Shown: positions 24,122 to 35,875, numbered from the stretch's first letter. The stretch: 64,000 nt of DNA from Sympetrum striolatum (GCA_947579665.1 OX388349.1:23902459-23966458); one strand, 5' to 3'. The notes: generated by a model not told the origin, from the letters alone. Numbers and translations: made by a program.

Positions 24122-26390
24122 GAGGTCTTTATGAGATGATTTGTGAGAACATTAACAGTATCTTTTACATAGATTCCTACAATATTGTCTATGTTATTCG
24201 GTAAGAAACCGGAATTTCAGTGATGCAACGAAAACATTTTATGTAACAGTTCGTAAAACAATCACGATTGTTGTTGATATTACATTTCGGTGCTCTTTAT
24301 TTTAGCCTCGTGGATTAATTGAGTTATTTATAAAGTATAAATAACCCATTTTCTTCTTTAAAACTCAAGTATTAAGCAAGATAATGCAAATAAATTTCGT
24401 TCAACAAGCAAGGAAAATTGGTCATCTTAATAATTGTTTCCAGATGTGCCTCAATCTTTCCCTTCCATTGTTTTGTTTGCTTTTTTTTTAAATTTAACCC
24501 TTGAAGCTTTTGCCCTTTCGCGTCACGTCCGTAATTGGAGCGCTGGCTGGCGTTATCGATCTTCTCTTGTTTACTCAGTCGAGTGAGACTCCCTATTCTT
24601 TCTTCAGAAATTAGGAAGGCCATAGCGTAATTCTCTATGAAGTGCCCCAAAGAAGACTTTTCTCCGAAAATTCGTTTCCCTTTTTTCCGAGAATCAGCAC
24701 ACACAAAGGTCTCCTCTTTGCATGACTCAAGCCATGGGACAAATCGCGGATGTTGTCTCCGCGATGCAGATGAATCTGCGGCGGTCATTCCAAGGTGTAC
24801 CGATGTAAATGCAAAGGACGCCCCAAATTTGGAAAGGACTTGTGACTATGAATAAAACATCGCTAGGCTCCGTACTGCCATCTGTCAGTGGAGGAGGGAA
24901 TCGCTTGCGTGCGTATTTTCGCATGTTCTGTGATAATGGGGATAATAGCGTGTCCTAATGCATCGCTTCTTTTCGGCGGATTGCTTACGCTTAAGTATTT
25001 CGATTCGTCCTTGTTCCTCTGGGTTGAGTGCATCCGAGAAAACCGGTGCATTGTTTCGGTCGCTCCAGGAAAGGGTTCAGGTCTCTTATAGGAATTAAAC
25101 TTAATATTTTAGCTTCTCTGTGTGTATGGTGCCGTCATATTTGTTTAAATTTTTAATATCTGTAACTTATCAAAATTATTTTACAGGAATCCTATTAAAC
25201 TTCAACACATGTAATCTATGTGCGTGAAACTTTTCTCTTCTGTCTAAGAAATATATCTTAAACAAATATTCACTTTAGATTTAAACACTTCTTTAAAATT
25301 CTTAATTATTGTTAAATATGGGTTTTTGCTGCTAAAATCGAGGAAATCAATCTGGCACCTCTTGTTGTTCGTTATTTGCATATAAATGTGTTAGGCTCTC
25401 AATTTTTATGACGGGTCTATTTCTGGCATTAATTCGTATTTTCCTCCTGTGGAAATTCAAAAAATTATAATTTCAAAGTACAATCTTTAGAGGTAATAAT
25501 CCTATCTTGTTGATTCGAAATAGGCTTGTATGAGATACCCTTACATGGTAGAATGCTAGTATATTTAAATTTCGGTCAACTCCGCGCAACCTCATTATAT
25601 ATGGGTATTTGTACACTGCGGCTTTTTATGAAAGATATTAAAAGGTTTAACTTTTGATAATCTTCTTTCTCAACTGATTGCTCAACAAGTTACCCTAAGA
25701 AGGATAAGTTGGAGAAATTATGAAAGTTAATTCAGTTAAATTCAGTTATGGTTGTACTATTTCTAATTACTAGTGCCTTTTTCCCGTACAGTTTTCTCAG
25801 GTTCAACCTGGTATTTCTTTTATTACTATCAAAAGAACTTGATATCCTTGCTGCTCCGTCAAGCATAAAAGAGAACTTTTCATTGAAATGGATTGCCCTT
25901 AAGCTAGTCGTGTTTTACTGCAAGACGATCTTGACGGTATAGCAATACTGTGTAGCTTTTACATTCATATCGAAAGACAGTTGTGGAAAGTATTTTCTTC
26001 CATGGTCTTTCGATGCTCAACGGTCCTTGTTAATGCGTTTACAATATTGAAGTAAAATCACAAGATCATTCCAGACATTTTAGTGCTATAGATCAATTGT
26101 CATCAAATAAAATTTCATTTGGCATCGCAATCATTATTTATGCAAGAATTATAATTTTCCTCACCTTCGAAAAATATCATTCAAAATAGAATCAATCAAA
26201 TGACCATCAGAAATTGTGTACTTGTAGGTTTACTTATATTTTGTGGTAAAGATTCTTCTATAATGAAATTCTACCAAGTCTCGCTGAATTTCATTCATTA
26301 TCATTCAAAATAATAAAGAAAGAGTAATGATGTTGATTGACAATTCATGTTAATCTAATCCTTGATCTTATTTTCGTTCCGCCATTGCAG
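24122..26390. other. Gene-free stretch with CpG-dense patch at 24520-25080
   Basis: The longest frame in the window (138 codons, minus strand, 24372-24788) lies here. It is Lys/Ser-rich in its second half and has no signal peptide, membrane segment or recognised domain. The overlap with a CpG-dense patch suggests it is open because stop codons are rare there. The remainder, to 26390, is AT-rich and unremarkable. Confidence 0.4.
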
Positions 26391-27010
26391 GCAAACGTTT
26401 ATTTGGTTGGAGCCTCTCCGGTTTATTATATGTGTTTGGTTCCTGATTTTTCTTCCGATGCGGAAGCTTCGTTTATTTTAATCACGTAAGGTTTTCATGT
26501 GCGCGTGGCCATATTTCGAGTGCCTCAATTGGGCTAAGGAAGAGGTAAGTATCATAATGGCAGAATCGTCTTCCGGCGCAAGATTCCTAATTAACTCCTA
26601 ATACCGCGCTAAATTGCCTTTTGGATGGCAGCATACCATCCAGAGTTTAGGGGTAGTTAATTTCCCATTCAGATCCCGTCGGAATTTTCCCAGTGTATCA
26701 AACATTAACGCCAGGTCGGGGGAGAGAGTAAAAGTATTTGATTTCCAAAAGCTTTCGTCCCGTCAGTTACCTGAAATTAAGCCGGTTGATTTCAACTCCA
26801 TTAGTAATTTGCGTGCCATCGGAAAACGAAGGTAAGGTAAAACGATTAGCGGAGGCCAATCGCGCGACTAATTATAGATTCGTGCTCACGCGTGCGTCGC
26901 TTTATGCTGAATGGAATTTCCTCCCCTTCCGAGGAGAGCATCCCAATAGACGGGACGTATTGTAAAGCTAGTGAGAGGTAAAGGGTGTATAATTTTCCAG
27001 GATTTATCCC
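26380..27010. promoter_or_regulatory. CpG-dense patch, possible regulatory element
   Basis: CG dinucleotides are frequent here, with homeodomain-type cores such as CCTAATTAACTCC, TAGTTAATTTCCC and GACTAATTATAG. There is no coding signal beyond the weak exon candidate at its left edge. The regulatory role is inferred only from composition and motif density. Confidence 0.25.
26391..26485 (+). other. Weak candidate exon
   Basis: A 3' splice-site-like string (pyrimidine-rich CTTATTTTCGTTCCGCCATTGCAG) ends at 26390. A donor-like GTAAGG starts at 26486, and a stronger GAG|GTAAGT donor begins at 26545. The 95-nt interval to the first donor is open in one frame, but the encoded peptide is unfamiliar. 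With the second donor all three frames are closed. It lies in a CpG-dense patch. It could be an exon, a cryptic exon or chance. Confidence 0.2.
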
Positions 27011-27099
27011 GCGAGGCATCTTCTGTCGGGATTTTTGATTGATAACAATAACAGAGAATAATCGTTTGTATAAACATAATTAAAAGTAACGTAAACAAG

Positions 27100-28069
27100 C
27101 ATGAAATTATTTTTTTTAACGACAAATATTTCTGTATGTTAGAAGATCTTACGGCGATTGTTTCTGTCCATCTTGTACATCGAAAAATTCTTTTTAATAT
27201 TTAGACTAATTTTTAATTAAGTAAATTAATTTTATTAATAAATTTAATTGTTTGAATTTTATGTATCTTTTTGTGACTGAATTTTAGTGCTATGAAATAA
27301 AACGCTAACCAATGCTTAAAGAGTATGAATGTAAATAACTACCAGGATTAATGAAATGCAGCAAATTTTAAATGATTTAATTGATATTTTTCTCTTTATT
27401 ATCAGCCTTTTAACTTCTATATTTGGCTTTCATTGTTGTTTTTGTAAATCTTTTGTTTTAATTTTGTGTTTTTTGTACTTCGTTGTTTACAATATGAATT
27501 GTCAAGTACATTTTATAGTTTTTGTTATTAATCTTTTCTTCGTTGCTGCTAAAGTATACTCTTTGAATAACTAATGGTTATATTTTTAGTTCAGGATTAG
27601 AGGAATTCAATTCAATGGCCTTTAACTTTGGAAGATTATGATCTTGTAAGTTTAATTGACGGTCAAATAATTAATATTGATTAGAAATCGTGCTTTCCTT
27701 TTCTGTAAGAGAATTACTATGCATTGAATATTGATGTTATCATACTAGAGTTCCTCTTACCCCTTAGGTTTTTGAAGTCCGGAAGATAAATGATTTATTT
27801 ATCTTGGTTTTAAAAGCTTTATTTTTAGTTGGTCCATTGTACTTTGTCTAAATCTGTTTGTGTATTTTTAAGGCACTTACAGCTAGTCATCTTAAACGCT
27901 TATTGTAAAGCTAGTGTAAATATTAGGTAGTTTCTCTGTTGTACCATTTTTGTATCTTTTAAGTTGTATTTCTTAACCTTGTCTGTCTAATTTTTATCCG
28001 CGTACTACTTCTAATTTAATTACTTTTCTTTGTTGAATTGGTTTTTAATTTTCAATTTTTCTTCTACAG
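27100..28069 (+). other. T-rich tract leading to a strong 3' splice site
   Basis: The plus strand becomes markedly T-rich from about 27360 and stays so up to the acceptor at 28069. Branch-point-like CTAAT strings occur at about 27987 and 28011. A frame of 72 codons at 27356-27574 simply reflects T-rich codons (Phe, Leu, Ile, Val). No gene is recognised. Confidence 0.4.
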
Positions 28070-28150
28070 GTAAGTTGCCGATCCGAAATTTTTGTGGATG
28101 GAAAGGAGAGAGGTTTCGTTGAGCAATCGTTCCCATTTGCCGCTTACCAA
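28070..28150 (+). other. Candidate recursive-splice (ratchet) exon
   Basis: A strong 3' splice site (TTTTTCTTCTACAG, ending 28069) is joined directly to GTAAGT at 28070, and a second GTAAGT donor starts at 28151. A 3' splice site fused to a 5' splice site is the signature of zero-nucleotide ratchet points in long introns, and a downstream donor defines the accompanying RS-exon. The 81-nt interval is exactly 27 codons and open in frame 1 (it includes EIFVDGKERGFVEQSF), so an ordinary small coding exon is the alternative. I do not recognise the peptide. If either reading holds, the host transcript runs on the plus strand. Confidence 0.4.
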
Positions 28151-28494
28151 GTAAGTCTTAAAAATGTTTTCCCAGCGCTATCTGGGTCGCCAAATCCGTG
28201 CATTTCATTCTTTCCGTTATTTTGACTGGAATTTTTTAACATTTCTTATTCGCTTCCCTCGAATGACCTCGCGTATCATTACCAAAGAGATTCAAGAAGC
28301 ATTCCTTTCATCTTTTCAGCAATTTAAGTTGAATTTTCGGATTTGATGGTATAAACTATACTGTCGAGATCACCTGACTTCATTTAGATTTAATATTCAC
28401 AAACGTGACTGTGAGAATCTTGAGCCTGTAAGGTGTTTTATAATCTTTTGTGAGCTCGTACATGATTCTGAATTGTTGTGTGCATGCTGTTAGG

Positions 28495-28868
28495 TATTTA
28501 AGATGAAAGCCCGATTTGTTTATGGCGATTTCAGGTTCAATAGCAGCGTTACAGCAATGATAGCGTCCCTCGGTTGGATTTCACTACAGATGAGAAGATC
28601 TGAATATCGTCGGAAACTTTTCGAAAAGTTCATTCGTTCAGAATTTATAGACGAAGTAAGTGAAATATTAGTGCCAGTAAGGAGCGAACGCGATCTCTGA
28701 GAGGCATCGACGAAGCGTTATAGGGAAGTAATCGCAAGGACGGATAATTACTTTTGGTCGTTTTTTCCCCAGGCTATTAGAGATGCTAATAGAAAGGAAT
28801 AAATGATGGTGGTGTATTACACCCCCTGCCATACGCTTCTGGCGGCTCGCAGGGTATAAATCTAAACC
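28495..28868 (+). mobile_element. CR1/Jockey-type retrotransposon 3' end, copy A
   Basis: Encodes the C-terminal end of a non-LTR reverse transcriptase ORF: SVTAMIASLGWISLQMRRSE, a linker, then after an in-frame TGA the stretch RTDNYFWSFFPQAIRDANR. SVT-ML-SLGW-SLE-RR and a final YFLP-TIR-WN motif are typical of CR1/Jockey-type elements. The untranslated tail CACCCCCTGCCATACGC, GGCGGCTCGCAGGGTAT follows. The 5' part of the element is missing, as usual for these retrotransposons. Copy C (31148-31572) is nearly the same sequence in opposite orientation. Confidence 0.85.
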
Positions 28869-30602
28869 TTATCCGATTTTGTTTTAATCGACATTGATGC
28901 CGTCATTATTTGTTTGGAAAGGAGAGTTCTTTCAGACCTCAGCTTACCTTTCGTTGATCCTTTCCTTGCGAAAAGTGTCGACATTACAGTGCCGTGATGT
29001 AGAGAAAGCAATTTTTTGAAGCACAATTTCATATATAATTGAATTGACCATTGACAAAACAAAACATCAATCCGATTTTCAGATTTTGATAGTAATTTGG
29101 TATTTTTTGTCGGATTCAACATCATTATTTTCTCATATACACCCCATCTACTATTTAATCAAGAAAAAATATTGTAAAGCAGCGCATTTAGGAGTGCGTT
29201 AGGGAAATGTTTGATGATCTCTGTTTATTATTATCTTATTAACGAAAGACTACTCAGAAGAATGAATATTGAATAGCAAAAGTAAATTAAATGTGGATGA
29301 AAAATAATAATATTAATGATTATAGCCAACTAGTATTGAATGATAAAATATTATGATGAAATAGTTGTATTAACAAATGGATCTAGTAACGTTGAATAGT
29401 TTCCTTCATTGATAAATAGAAGTAAAAAAAATCAAATTAAAAATAATTATTTCACGTCACAGAATAGGAAAGAGGGAGAACTGCGTTCGAGTCTCGCTGG
29501 ACATGTCGCTATTTATTTCTTTGTTTATCCGTGGATTTCAGCGGAACGACTTTACGTGCTATTTGCTATCCTCGTTCCCCCGTTTCCTACATGTTTCTCG
29601 TGACGGTTTCATGGCGAATTTTCCAATGCAATTTTGACCGTTGTATGCGCTTATAATATTTTATTAGACAATTATTGTTTGAAAATATCTTTTCCTCGAG
29701 ATTTTGATTTCGGCTACCACTTGTGGCCTATTACCATTGAAGTTTTCTCGTGTCCCCTCTTGGCCGCTTATCCGATGCTTCCCGAAGTAATATTCAGGTT
29801 AAGAGGAGAGTAGTTTTATAGGTTGGCACCACTTCCTATTGTCCCCTCCCTCACCCCCAGCAGGAAAAGGTGCGCTCTGTCATTATTGTATTGTTGTCCT
29901 CAAGGGCCGTGCGGTAGGCTTGTCCTGAAAACACTCATCCAGGTAGGAAGAAGGGTGAGCCCATGGATTCTTTAAGGTTTTCTTTGCGCACCGAGTTCGT
30001 ACGAGGAGTAGCCATCCTTTTTACAGACCCATTACATATTTCTCACCCTCGCGCGGTACAGAATTACTCCGGAAAAAATAAACGAGTTTCCTCGTTCCCG
30101 AACTCTCCGCCGCGCGTCGCCACGTTCCCCGTCGTTTGAGAGCGAAAAAAGTTTTTGTGACAGCATCTCTCTCCCTAAATGCGAAACAGGAAGAATGTCC
30201 TTTTCAAGTGAAAATGAACCCATTCTGTCAAGCCGGTCCTTTGCCGGAGTTGGTTTCCTGCCAGAAATTCATGCGCTTGCTCGCGATGAGCATTTCTGTG
30301 GTCGGATGTATTAAATTCAATCTTCAAAGTGTTTGCTGTCCCGTCTTTATTAGAGCGTGATTTTTCCTTCGAGCTTTTTCACGTCGCTGTTCCTCGTTTG
30401 TGGATCTCCTTGTGGTATTTGTTCAATAAATGCAACCTCGGAGGAGACCAAACCTGCACAGGGGTGTCGTGAGCTCTTAATTCCCTTAAGTAGAGAAAGA
30501 ACATTCGAGATGCAATAGGAAAGTCGAATAGAATGCAATGATTAATTGTAAGAGCGCTGAGGGTGCTCTTCAAGATTCAAAGAAATAGCTTATTTTTCTC
30601 TT
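28869..30602. other. Gene-free stretch with CpG-dense patch at 29470-30400
   Basis: No gene recognised. The CpG-dense patch is one of the longest in the window (about 900 bp). Frames of 60-75 codons there match nothing known. An enhancer or remote promoter is possible but unproven. Confidence 0.4.
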
Positions 30603-31047
30603 ATGTGACCTAGTCTAGAATACTGCAGCGCGATTTGGGATCCGCATGAAGTAGGTTTAATCTTAGATTTAGAGATGGCCCAACGTAGATCAGCTCGTTT
30701 CGTAAGATTACAGGTTGATATCCGTTACGGATGTGATAGAATCCCTCGGGTGGAGTTCGCTTCAGGTGAGAAGTTCTGATAACCGACGAAAACTTGTCGA
30801 AAAATTCATCGGTTCAGAACTTTTTGAGGAAGTAAATGATGAAGCTCTTGTTCCAGTAAAGGTCGAACGCGATCTCCAAGAAGCATCGACAGGCATTACA
30901 ATAGAGTAATCGTAGAAACAATTACTTCTGGTCGGTCTTTCTGCATAATATTAGAGAATGAAGCTTATTGAGTAGACTAGGCAGGGATCATAGTGTTACC
31001 ACATCCCCTGCCATACGCTAATGAGGGCTCGCGGAGTATATATCTAA
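30603..31047 (+). mobile_element. CR1/Jockey-type retrotransposon 3' end, copy B
   Basis: Starts further 5' than copy A. One frame reads LEYCSAIWDPHEVGLILDL and then EMAQRRSARFVRLQ, the conserved YCS-IWDP...QRR-ARFV block of these reverse transcriptases. Frameshifts follow before the SLGW-like and terminal FF blocks. It ends with a CATCCCCTGCCATACGC and GCTCGCGGAGTATATATC tail. It is clearly more diverged from A and C than they are from each other, so it belongs to an older or different subfamily. Confidence 0.85.
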
Positions 31048-31147
31048 TTATGTCGTGAATTTCCAGTTAGGATGCTGTAGAGAATAAAAGGCAGCTATGC
31101 TGTTCAAGTATCTCAGACACTAATCCGCAAAGCATGGATTTTAGATT

Positions 31148-31572
31148 TAGATATATACCCTGCGAGCCGCCAGAGGCGTATGGCAGGGGGTGTAATACAC
31201 CACCATTATTCATTCATCCCTATTAGCATCTCTAATAGTCTGGGGAAAAAACGACCAAAAGTAATTATCCGTCCTTGCGATTACTTCCCTATAACGCTTC
31301 GTCGATGCCTCTCGGAGATCGCGTTCGCTCCTTACTGGCACTAACATTTCACTTACTTCGTCTATAAATTCTGAACGAATTAACATTTCGAAAAGTTTCC
31401 GACGATATTCAGATCTTCTCAATTAATAATAGTGAATTCCAACCGAGGGAATCTATCATTGCCGTAACGCTGCTATCAAACCTGAAATCCCTTCAAACGA
31501 ATAGGCTGCTCTACGCTGGACCATCTCTAAATCATCTATGGTGGATCTAAAATGGATGTAGTATAATGCAAG
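31148..31572 (-). mobile_element. CR1/Jockey-type retrotransposon 3' end, copy C
   Basis: On the minus strand it carries DDLEMVQRRAAYSFEG, then after stops and frame changes RSEYRRKLFEMLIRSEF and RTDNYFWSFFPQTIRDANR. The same CCCCCTGCCATACGC tail as copy A follows. A and C form a widely spaced inverted repeat around copy B. The 5' truncation point lies in the same reverse-transcriptase C-terminal region as in copies A and B. Confidence 0.85.
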
Positions 31573-32397
31573 TTCTTAATTTTTGAGGTAAATTTTTACC
31601 CTTCTAGATATCGTAATATATTTATTATCCTGCTGTTTTTATATTATGCGATGTTTTTCTCGCTACTGTGCTGTTTAACTAGTGTGAATGTTTGTATGGT
31701 ATGCTGCGTCTCTTAGTTTGAGTTTTTCTTATTTGAGAAGGCCTTTCTTCTTTTGTTAGTATCACTTTGGTTCCTTTTTCCGCCGAAATCAATTCAAGTC
31801 GATTTGTTTACCGTTTTTAGAGCGAATCGTGAATCATACAGGAAGTGTTTTTTGTGCAAGTTTCCTCAAATTGAAATAACGGATCACGGAACGTACGTAT
31901 TTATATCGCATTTACGACCCTTATTGAGGTCATAATTTCATTCATATGCATGGAAGGTTTTAGAAATACTTTGAGTTTCTCTCCAGGGATGTATGGATAT
32001 AAAACAACCGTTAGAGAAAAATGATTTTTCTTTAGGGATTGGGAGTAAATTTTCCACGAATCTTCTAAAATAAGTAAGGGAAGTAAACAGAATTGTTTCA
32101 TAGCTGATAATCGATTTGGTTGATTGAAGTTTCCCGTCCCTTTTATAGAAGCATCTAATCTGAAAGGTTATGCAAATAAGTTGATTAGTTTGGCTCGCGG
32201 AGAGGTGTTTGTAATCTTTGTCGAAGTACGGATCCTCATGAGGTTTTATTAACTCTTAGATAGAATAGAAGCGAAAAATAACGATATGATGGGGAAAGCA
32301 TAGATAGTTTCGGCCTTCACTTGGTGGAAGATCATTGTAATTATTAAAAGAATAGTTGATATTATATTTTAACTTATACAGAACCACAACAAATGTG
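31573..32397. other. Gene-free stretch
   Basis: AT-rich DNA, no recognised gene or element. Confidence 0.4.
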
Positions 32398-32441
32398 CAC
32401 ACGACCATGGTTTCGATGCATAGCAATATCATCAGGCGTGT
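32398..32441 (-). ncRNA. Hammerhead-ribozyme-like motif 1
   Basis: On the minus strand the core reads CACGC (stem I), CUGAUGA, a weak stem II, GAAA, CCAUGGU, C (cleavage position), GUGUG (stem I). The two stem I strands make five pairs including one G-U. CUGAUGA, GAAA and a GUC-type cleavage triplet are all intact. Stem III can be only two pairs with a CAUG loop, or an intermolecular duplex because ACCAUGGU is a palindrome. Stem II has UGC/GCA pairing plus mismatches, so it may be decayed. This is the best of the three hammerhead-like motifs in the window and fits the type found in Penelope-like elements. Confidence 0.6.
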
Positions 32442-32478
32442 AAATTCAAATTTTATATCTATTATTCTTTTTATAATT

Positions 32479-32545
32479 ATATGATAGGGACTCGAACCCA
32501 CGTCTCTCACTTTCCGTGCTATTACCTTTCCTTATGCCCTTTGCC
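32479..32545 (-). mobile_element. tRNA-derived SINE head
   Basis: The minus strand has GGAAAGTGAGAGACGTGGG, then the B-box GGTTCGAGTCCC. It resembles the palindrome SINE at 22165 (GGAAAGTGGGAGCCC). About 38 nt downstream in the same orientation lies hammerhead-like motif 1, so the two could be parts of one element. Confidence 0.6.
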
Positions 32546-33485
32546 AAATCGTTAAGTCCATGTAATAGTTGGAATTCCATACTCATTTGCTTATGGACAC
32601 TGTACTTACCATGTAATAGTGTAGCCAATATGTTTGAATAATTGCTCATCTGTCAGTCTTTATACATAAGAAATAAAGGCCATTAAAACGTTGATTTGCT
32701 GAATTCAGAAAACATCGATATCTTTGATGAACGGACTGGTCTAACGTATTCGTTAGCCGATCTAACTCAGTTTTCTACAGTATTTTCACCCTATAAGTTT
32801 GTTGGTCGGTTAATTTACAATTCGAAGTGGGTTTTGACTCCTTAACCACATTTTCCATTACCGTGATCCACCAAACTAGTTTCTGCTATAAATAAGCAGT
32901 GAATAATAGTCCTTTTACCTAAGGAAACCTTTCTTTTATCTGATATTTTGAAACTGCGAACTAATATCCACTTTCGCATTTAAGTGATTGCGTTTGGTAA
33001 CCGAAAGTAGGGTTCTCCGCCGAGTTATGTCTTTAAGTATTACTTATTACCAAACGTCAATAGCGCCGTGAGTTCACCTTTCCTTCAAAGCTCACGAGGA
33101 AAGTGCGAGCAACAGGTAAATAAATAAATGTGACGACGAAAAAAGAAAACTAAGCAGAAGAGAAAGTGGACGGATCGTCTCCGAGGTCTAGTGAACTGAA
33201 GTCATGAGGAAATCATCTCAGCGGTAGAATGGCAAGAGCATTGTGTCAAATACGAAGGGTTTATTCAATTAAAAGTTTCTTCAATTCGTTTACTAGTTAT
33301 TAAAGTCCGCAAATTATCCCAAAAATATTTATTGATGTAGGATTATGGGTATTGAATAAATAAATGCTCCCAGTCACTGAGTTTCCGTGAAATGTAAAAA
33401 GTTTCCCGTACCAAACAATATTTCCTTTTTCGAATAGATTGGCTTCGGTGATTTCAACGGGAGATACAGGAAGGTTGTTGTTTTA
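32546..33485. other. Gene-free stretch
   Basis: AT-rich DNA, no recognised gene. A modest CpG-containing segment at 32990-33120 has no coding signal. Confidence 0.4.
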
Positions 33486-33676
33486 CCGGCCGTGGTGGCG
33501 GAGTGGTTAGCATGCCTACGTGATAACGCTTCAACATCAAGGTCCCGGGTTCGAATCCCGGCTAACCGGATTTACTGGCTAGGGAATGGTTTTCTCTCTT
33601 TGTAAATTGTAATAATTATGGAAATGATGTAATTGGGATTCTTCCTGTTTCCATTAGAGAAGTTATTATTATTTAA
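33486..33676 (+). mobile_element. tRNA-derived SINE, family F
   Basis: Head CCGGCCGTGGTGGCGGAGTG followed by GTTAGCATGC (A-box region) and B-box GGTTCGAATCCCGG. The body contains TACTGGCTAGGGAATGG and ends near a TTATTATTATT tail. The same head is at 39749-39835 on the minus strand, and related bodies at 39408 and 41070. The anticodon arm is not tRNA-like. The short tail of ATT triplets marks the 3' end. Confidence 0.85.
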
Positions 33677-34389
33677 TTGCAGAAATCTCTTGTAAGCTAC
33701 AAGTACCCCTGCTTTTATCTGGTTGTAAATATAACTCGTGATATTTTTCAAGCTCATTTGGCTGAGTTTTACTCATCTTTAGCTCTCGTATCGAAAATTT
33801 TTATCATAAAATACATCTTTATTCTATATCGATATATCCCTCGCCTTTCGTGGTGTTGTCTGCTTAAACAAGTTTTAATTTCAAATGAAAACTTCCAGTT
33901 CCTCCACGTATCGCTCTGTTTATGATATTATGACTATGACTTTGTTGATTCATTTAGTATGATCATTGATACACAAGAAATCATAATATCTTACGACTAC
34001 TCCTCAAAATTCAAATTTTTTGTAGTATCGATTATGTTTGGATAATAAGAATTTCTTTATTTTATGGGCCGAAACTGAGATTAAGATGATTAATTTCGTT
34101 CGTTTGCCTACCCTGTTTTACTCAACCGATATAAGCAAGGGAATGATCCCACAATCGCCGAGGGGAAAATCATATTAGCAATAGGTATCAATTTCTTCTT
34201 TCACGCGTAATCTTCGTATCTCAAACCAATCAGGTGTGCCCTTCTTATCTCTTAGCAGATGTCTTCAAGAATGCTAAAGATGGAAATTTTGGTTCACACA
34301 TCTTTCCTATTTATTTTATTAGTTTCCCTTGAGAATAAATGATTTATGAGCAATAATCATTTATTATCCTTCGATGAGCAAGTCGGTTT
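33677..34389. other. Gene-free stretch
   Basis: AT-rich DNA, no recognised gene or element. Confidence 0.4.
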
Positions 34390-34575
34390 TCCAAAATTTT
34401 CATCTCGGAGTATACGTAATTTGATGGCCAGGTTTCGTACGCCTCGCGGAAGTATTTCATTAGAATTCCCAAGGAAAAACGGACTTGAAAAAAGTATGAC
34501 AGGGCCAGAAATCGAACCCGGGATCTTCCTCTAACCGGGAGGCTGCCTTAACCATCTAGGCTACCCGACCAGAAC
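34390..34575 (-). mobile_element. tRNA-derived SINE, family G
   Basis: On the minus strand GGTCGGGTAGCCTAGATGG gives an A-box-like region and GGTTCGATTTC the B-box. The body CTGTCATAC, a T-run, then TTCCTTGGGAATTC resembles the SINE at 42848 (CTGTCAGAC, CCTCGGGAATTCC) and the palindrome SINE at 22040. The GC-rich end (CGCGAGGCGTACG) is also shared with the copy at 22040. This identifies a second SINE family. Confidence 0.75.
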
Positions 34576-35870
34576 ATTTTATCAAGCCGTTTTGGGGACT
34601 TTGAGAGCAAGGGCAAGTGTAGTTTCCTGGGTGCACGCCCTTATGTGCAAAGTCACCTTAACCCTTTCCTTATTTTATTAGAATTTTAATATTAGGTAAA
34701 ATATGAAAGATATATTGATTCTTTTGTCGATTCTAACGTTAACTTGGTTTACTGAGTATTCTGCTTCAGCATTCAATTTTTCGTTGCAGCGTTTCACGTT
34801 GTAAGCATTAGAAAATTAATTTTGATTTATAGTTTATTTTGTCAAGCTTAAGCAAATACGTATCTATGACGGGTCAGGTTGAATAGAATATATAATTACA
34901 AACGAAAAGTAACACTAACTCAAAAAGAGAATTTGTCACAAATAAATGCAAACTCAGCATCGGAAAATGTTGGTGGAATAAACTGTGACCTGGAATCTTC
35001 ACTTAGTATCAGTTCAGCAATTCAGAATTAGTTATTTCGATATTTATCTCATTATTACTACGTTCTAATGACATTGTTTTCTCCGTGGAATCTCTCGCAA
35101 ACAGTTTTTACCGGATGGCCATCGTATCGCATTACCCAGGCGCTTGTTAACCCCTCCGCCTTCAATTAGATCTTTGGTAGACCCGGCTGATCACGGACTT
35201 AATGCACAGTTCATGGGCGAGATGTCCGACTTAAATGTGATTCTGTTCGCACGGGCGTAATGACTCACTCGTTAACCGACGCGTGACAATTAGCGACGGA
35301 GGATTTGCGCGCCATGTCAGTCGAATGACGTACGTGATTCGGTTCGTGCAATAGTTCCGAAGCTGTTTACATAGCTTGATGACCCTCCCCTATGCTTTGC
35401 ACGCGTGTCCCACTAATTAATGCTTCTCGGTTTTCGGGGAAGTGATTTGAAGGATTGATTCCTCTGGTGCTCATGGTTTTATGCATGAGTGTCACGCTTC
35501 GTCTATGAAATCCTTTGGAGAGCTAGATCTTCCTGTGAGAGTTGATTTTCTCTACGGTTTATTTCGTTTCATGAATGTATTAATCAATAACGCTGGCAGG
35601 TATAATATGAGGGCATTGAAGTAAATGGGAAAAAATATCTGATTCCCTTACAGACCTAAATTTTAATTATATACATTCATGAAATATCCTTGCGGTCCTG
35701 ACTTAGTGGGTATTCTTTGAGACAATTAGGCATTTGGGGCAAAAGAAGAATAATTTTCAATCTTTTGTTATTGCGTTACTGAATTTCAATCTTAGCCTTA
35801 TTCCCTTCACTCATGGAGTCTGCTGATGATTGTTACTAATAGGTGAAGGTAATGATGGAATAGGTTTAGA
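34576..35870. other. Gene-free stretch with CpG-dense patch at 35090-35470
   Basis: No gene recognised. The CpG-dense patch has only short frames. It lies about 400 bp left of the Transib element. Confidence 0.4.
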
Positions 35871-35875
35871 CGCTG
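35871..35875. repeat. Target-site duplication, left (CGCTG)
   Basis: CGCTG directly precedes the left CACAGTG terminus and the same five bases follow the right terminus at 39252-39256. Five-base GC-rich duplications are characteristic of Transib and RAG-type transposition. Confidence 0.8.

Noticed and set aside
24372..24788. 138-codon minus-strand frame, the longest in the window
   Set aside because: No recognised domain, signal peptide or membrane segment. It lies in a CpG-dense patch where stop codons are rarer, so chance is the simplest explanation.
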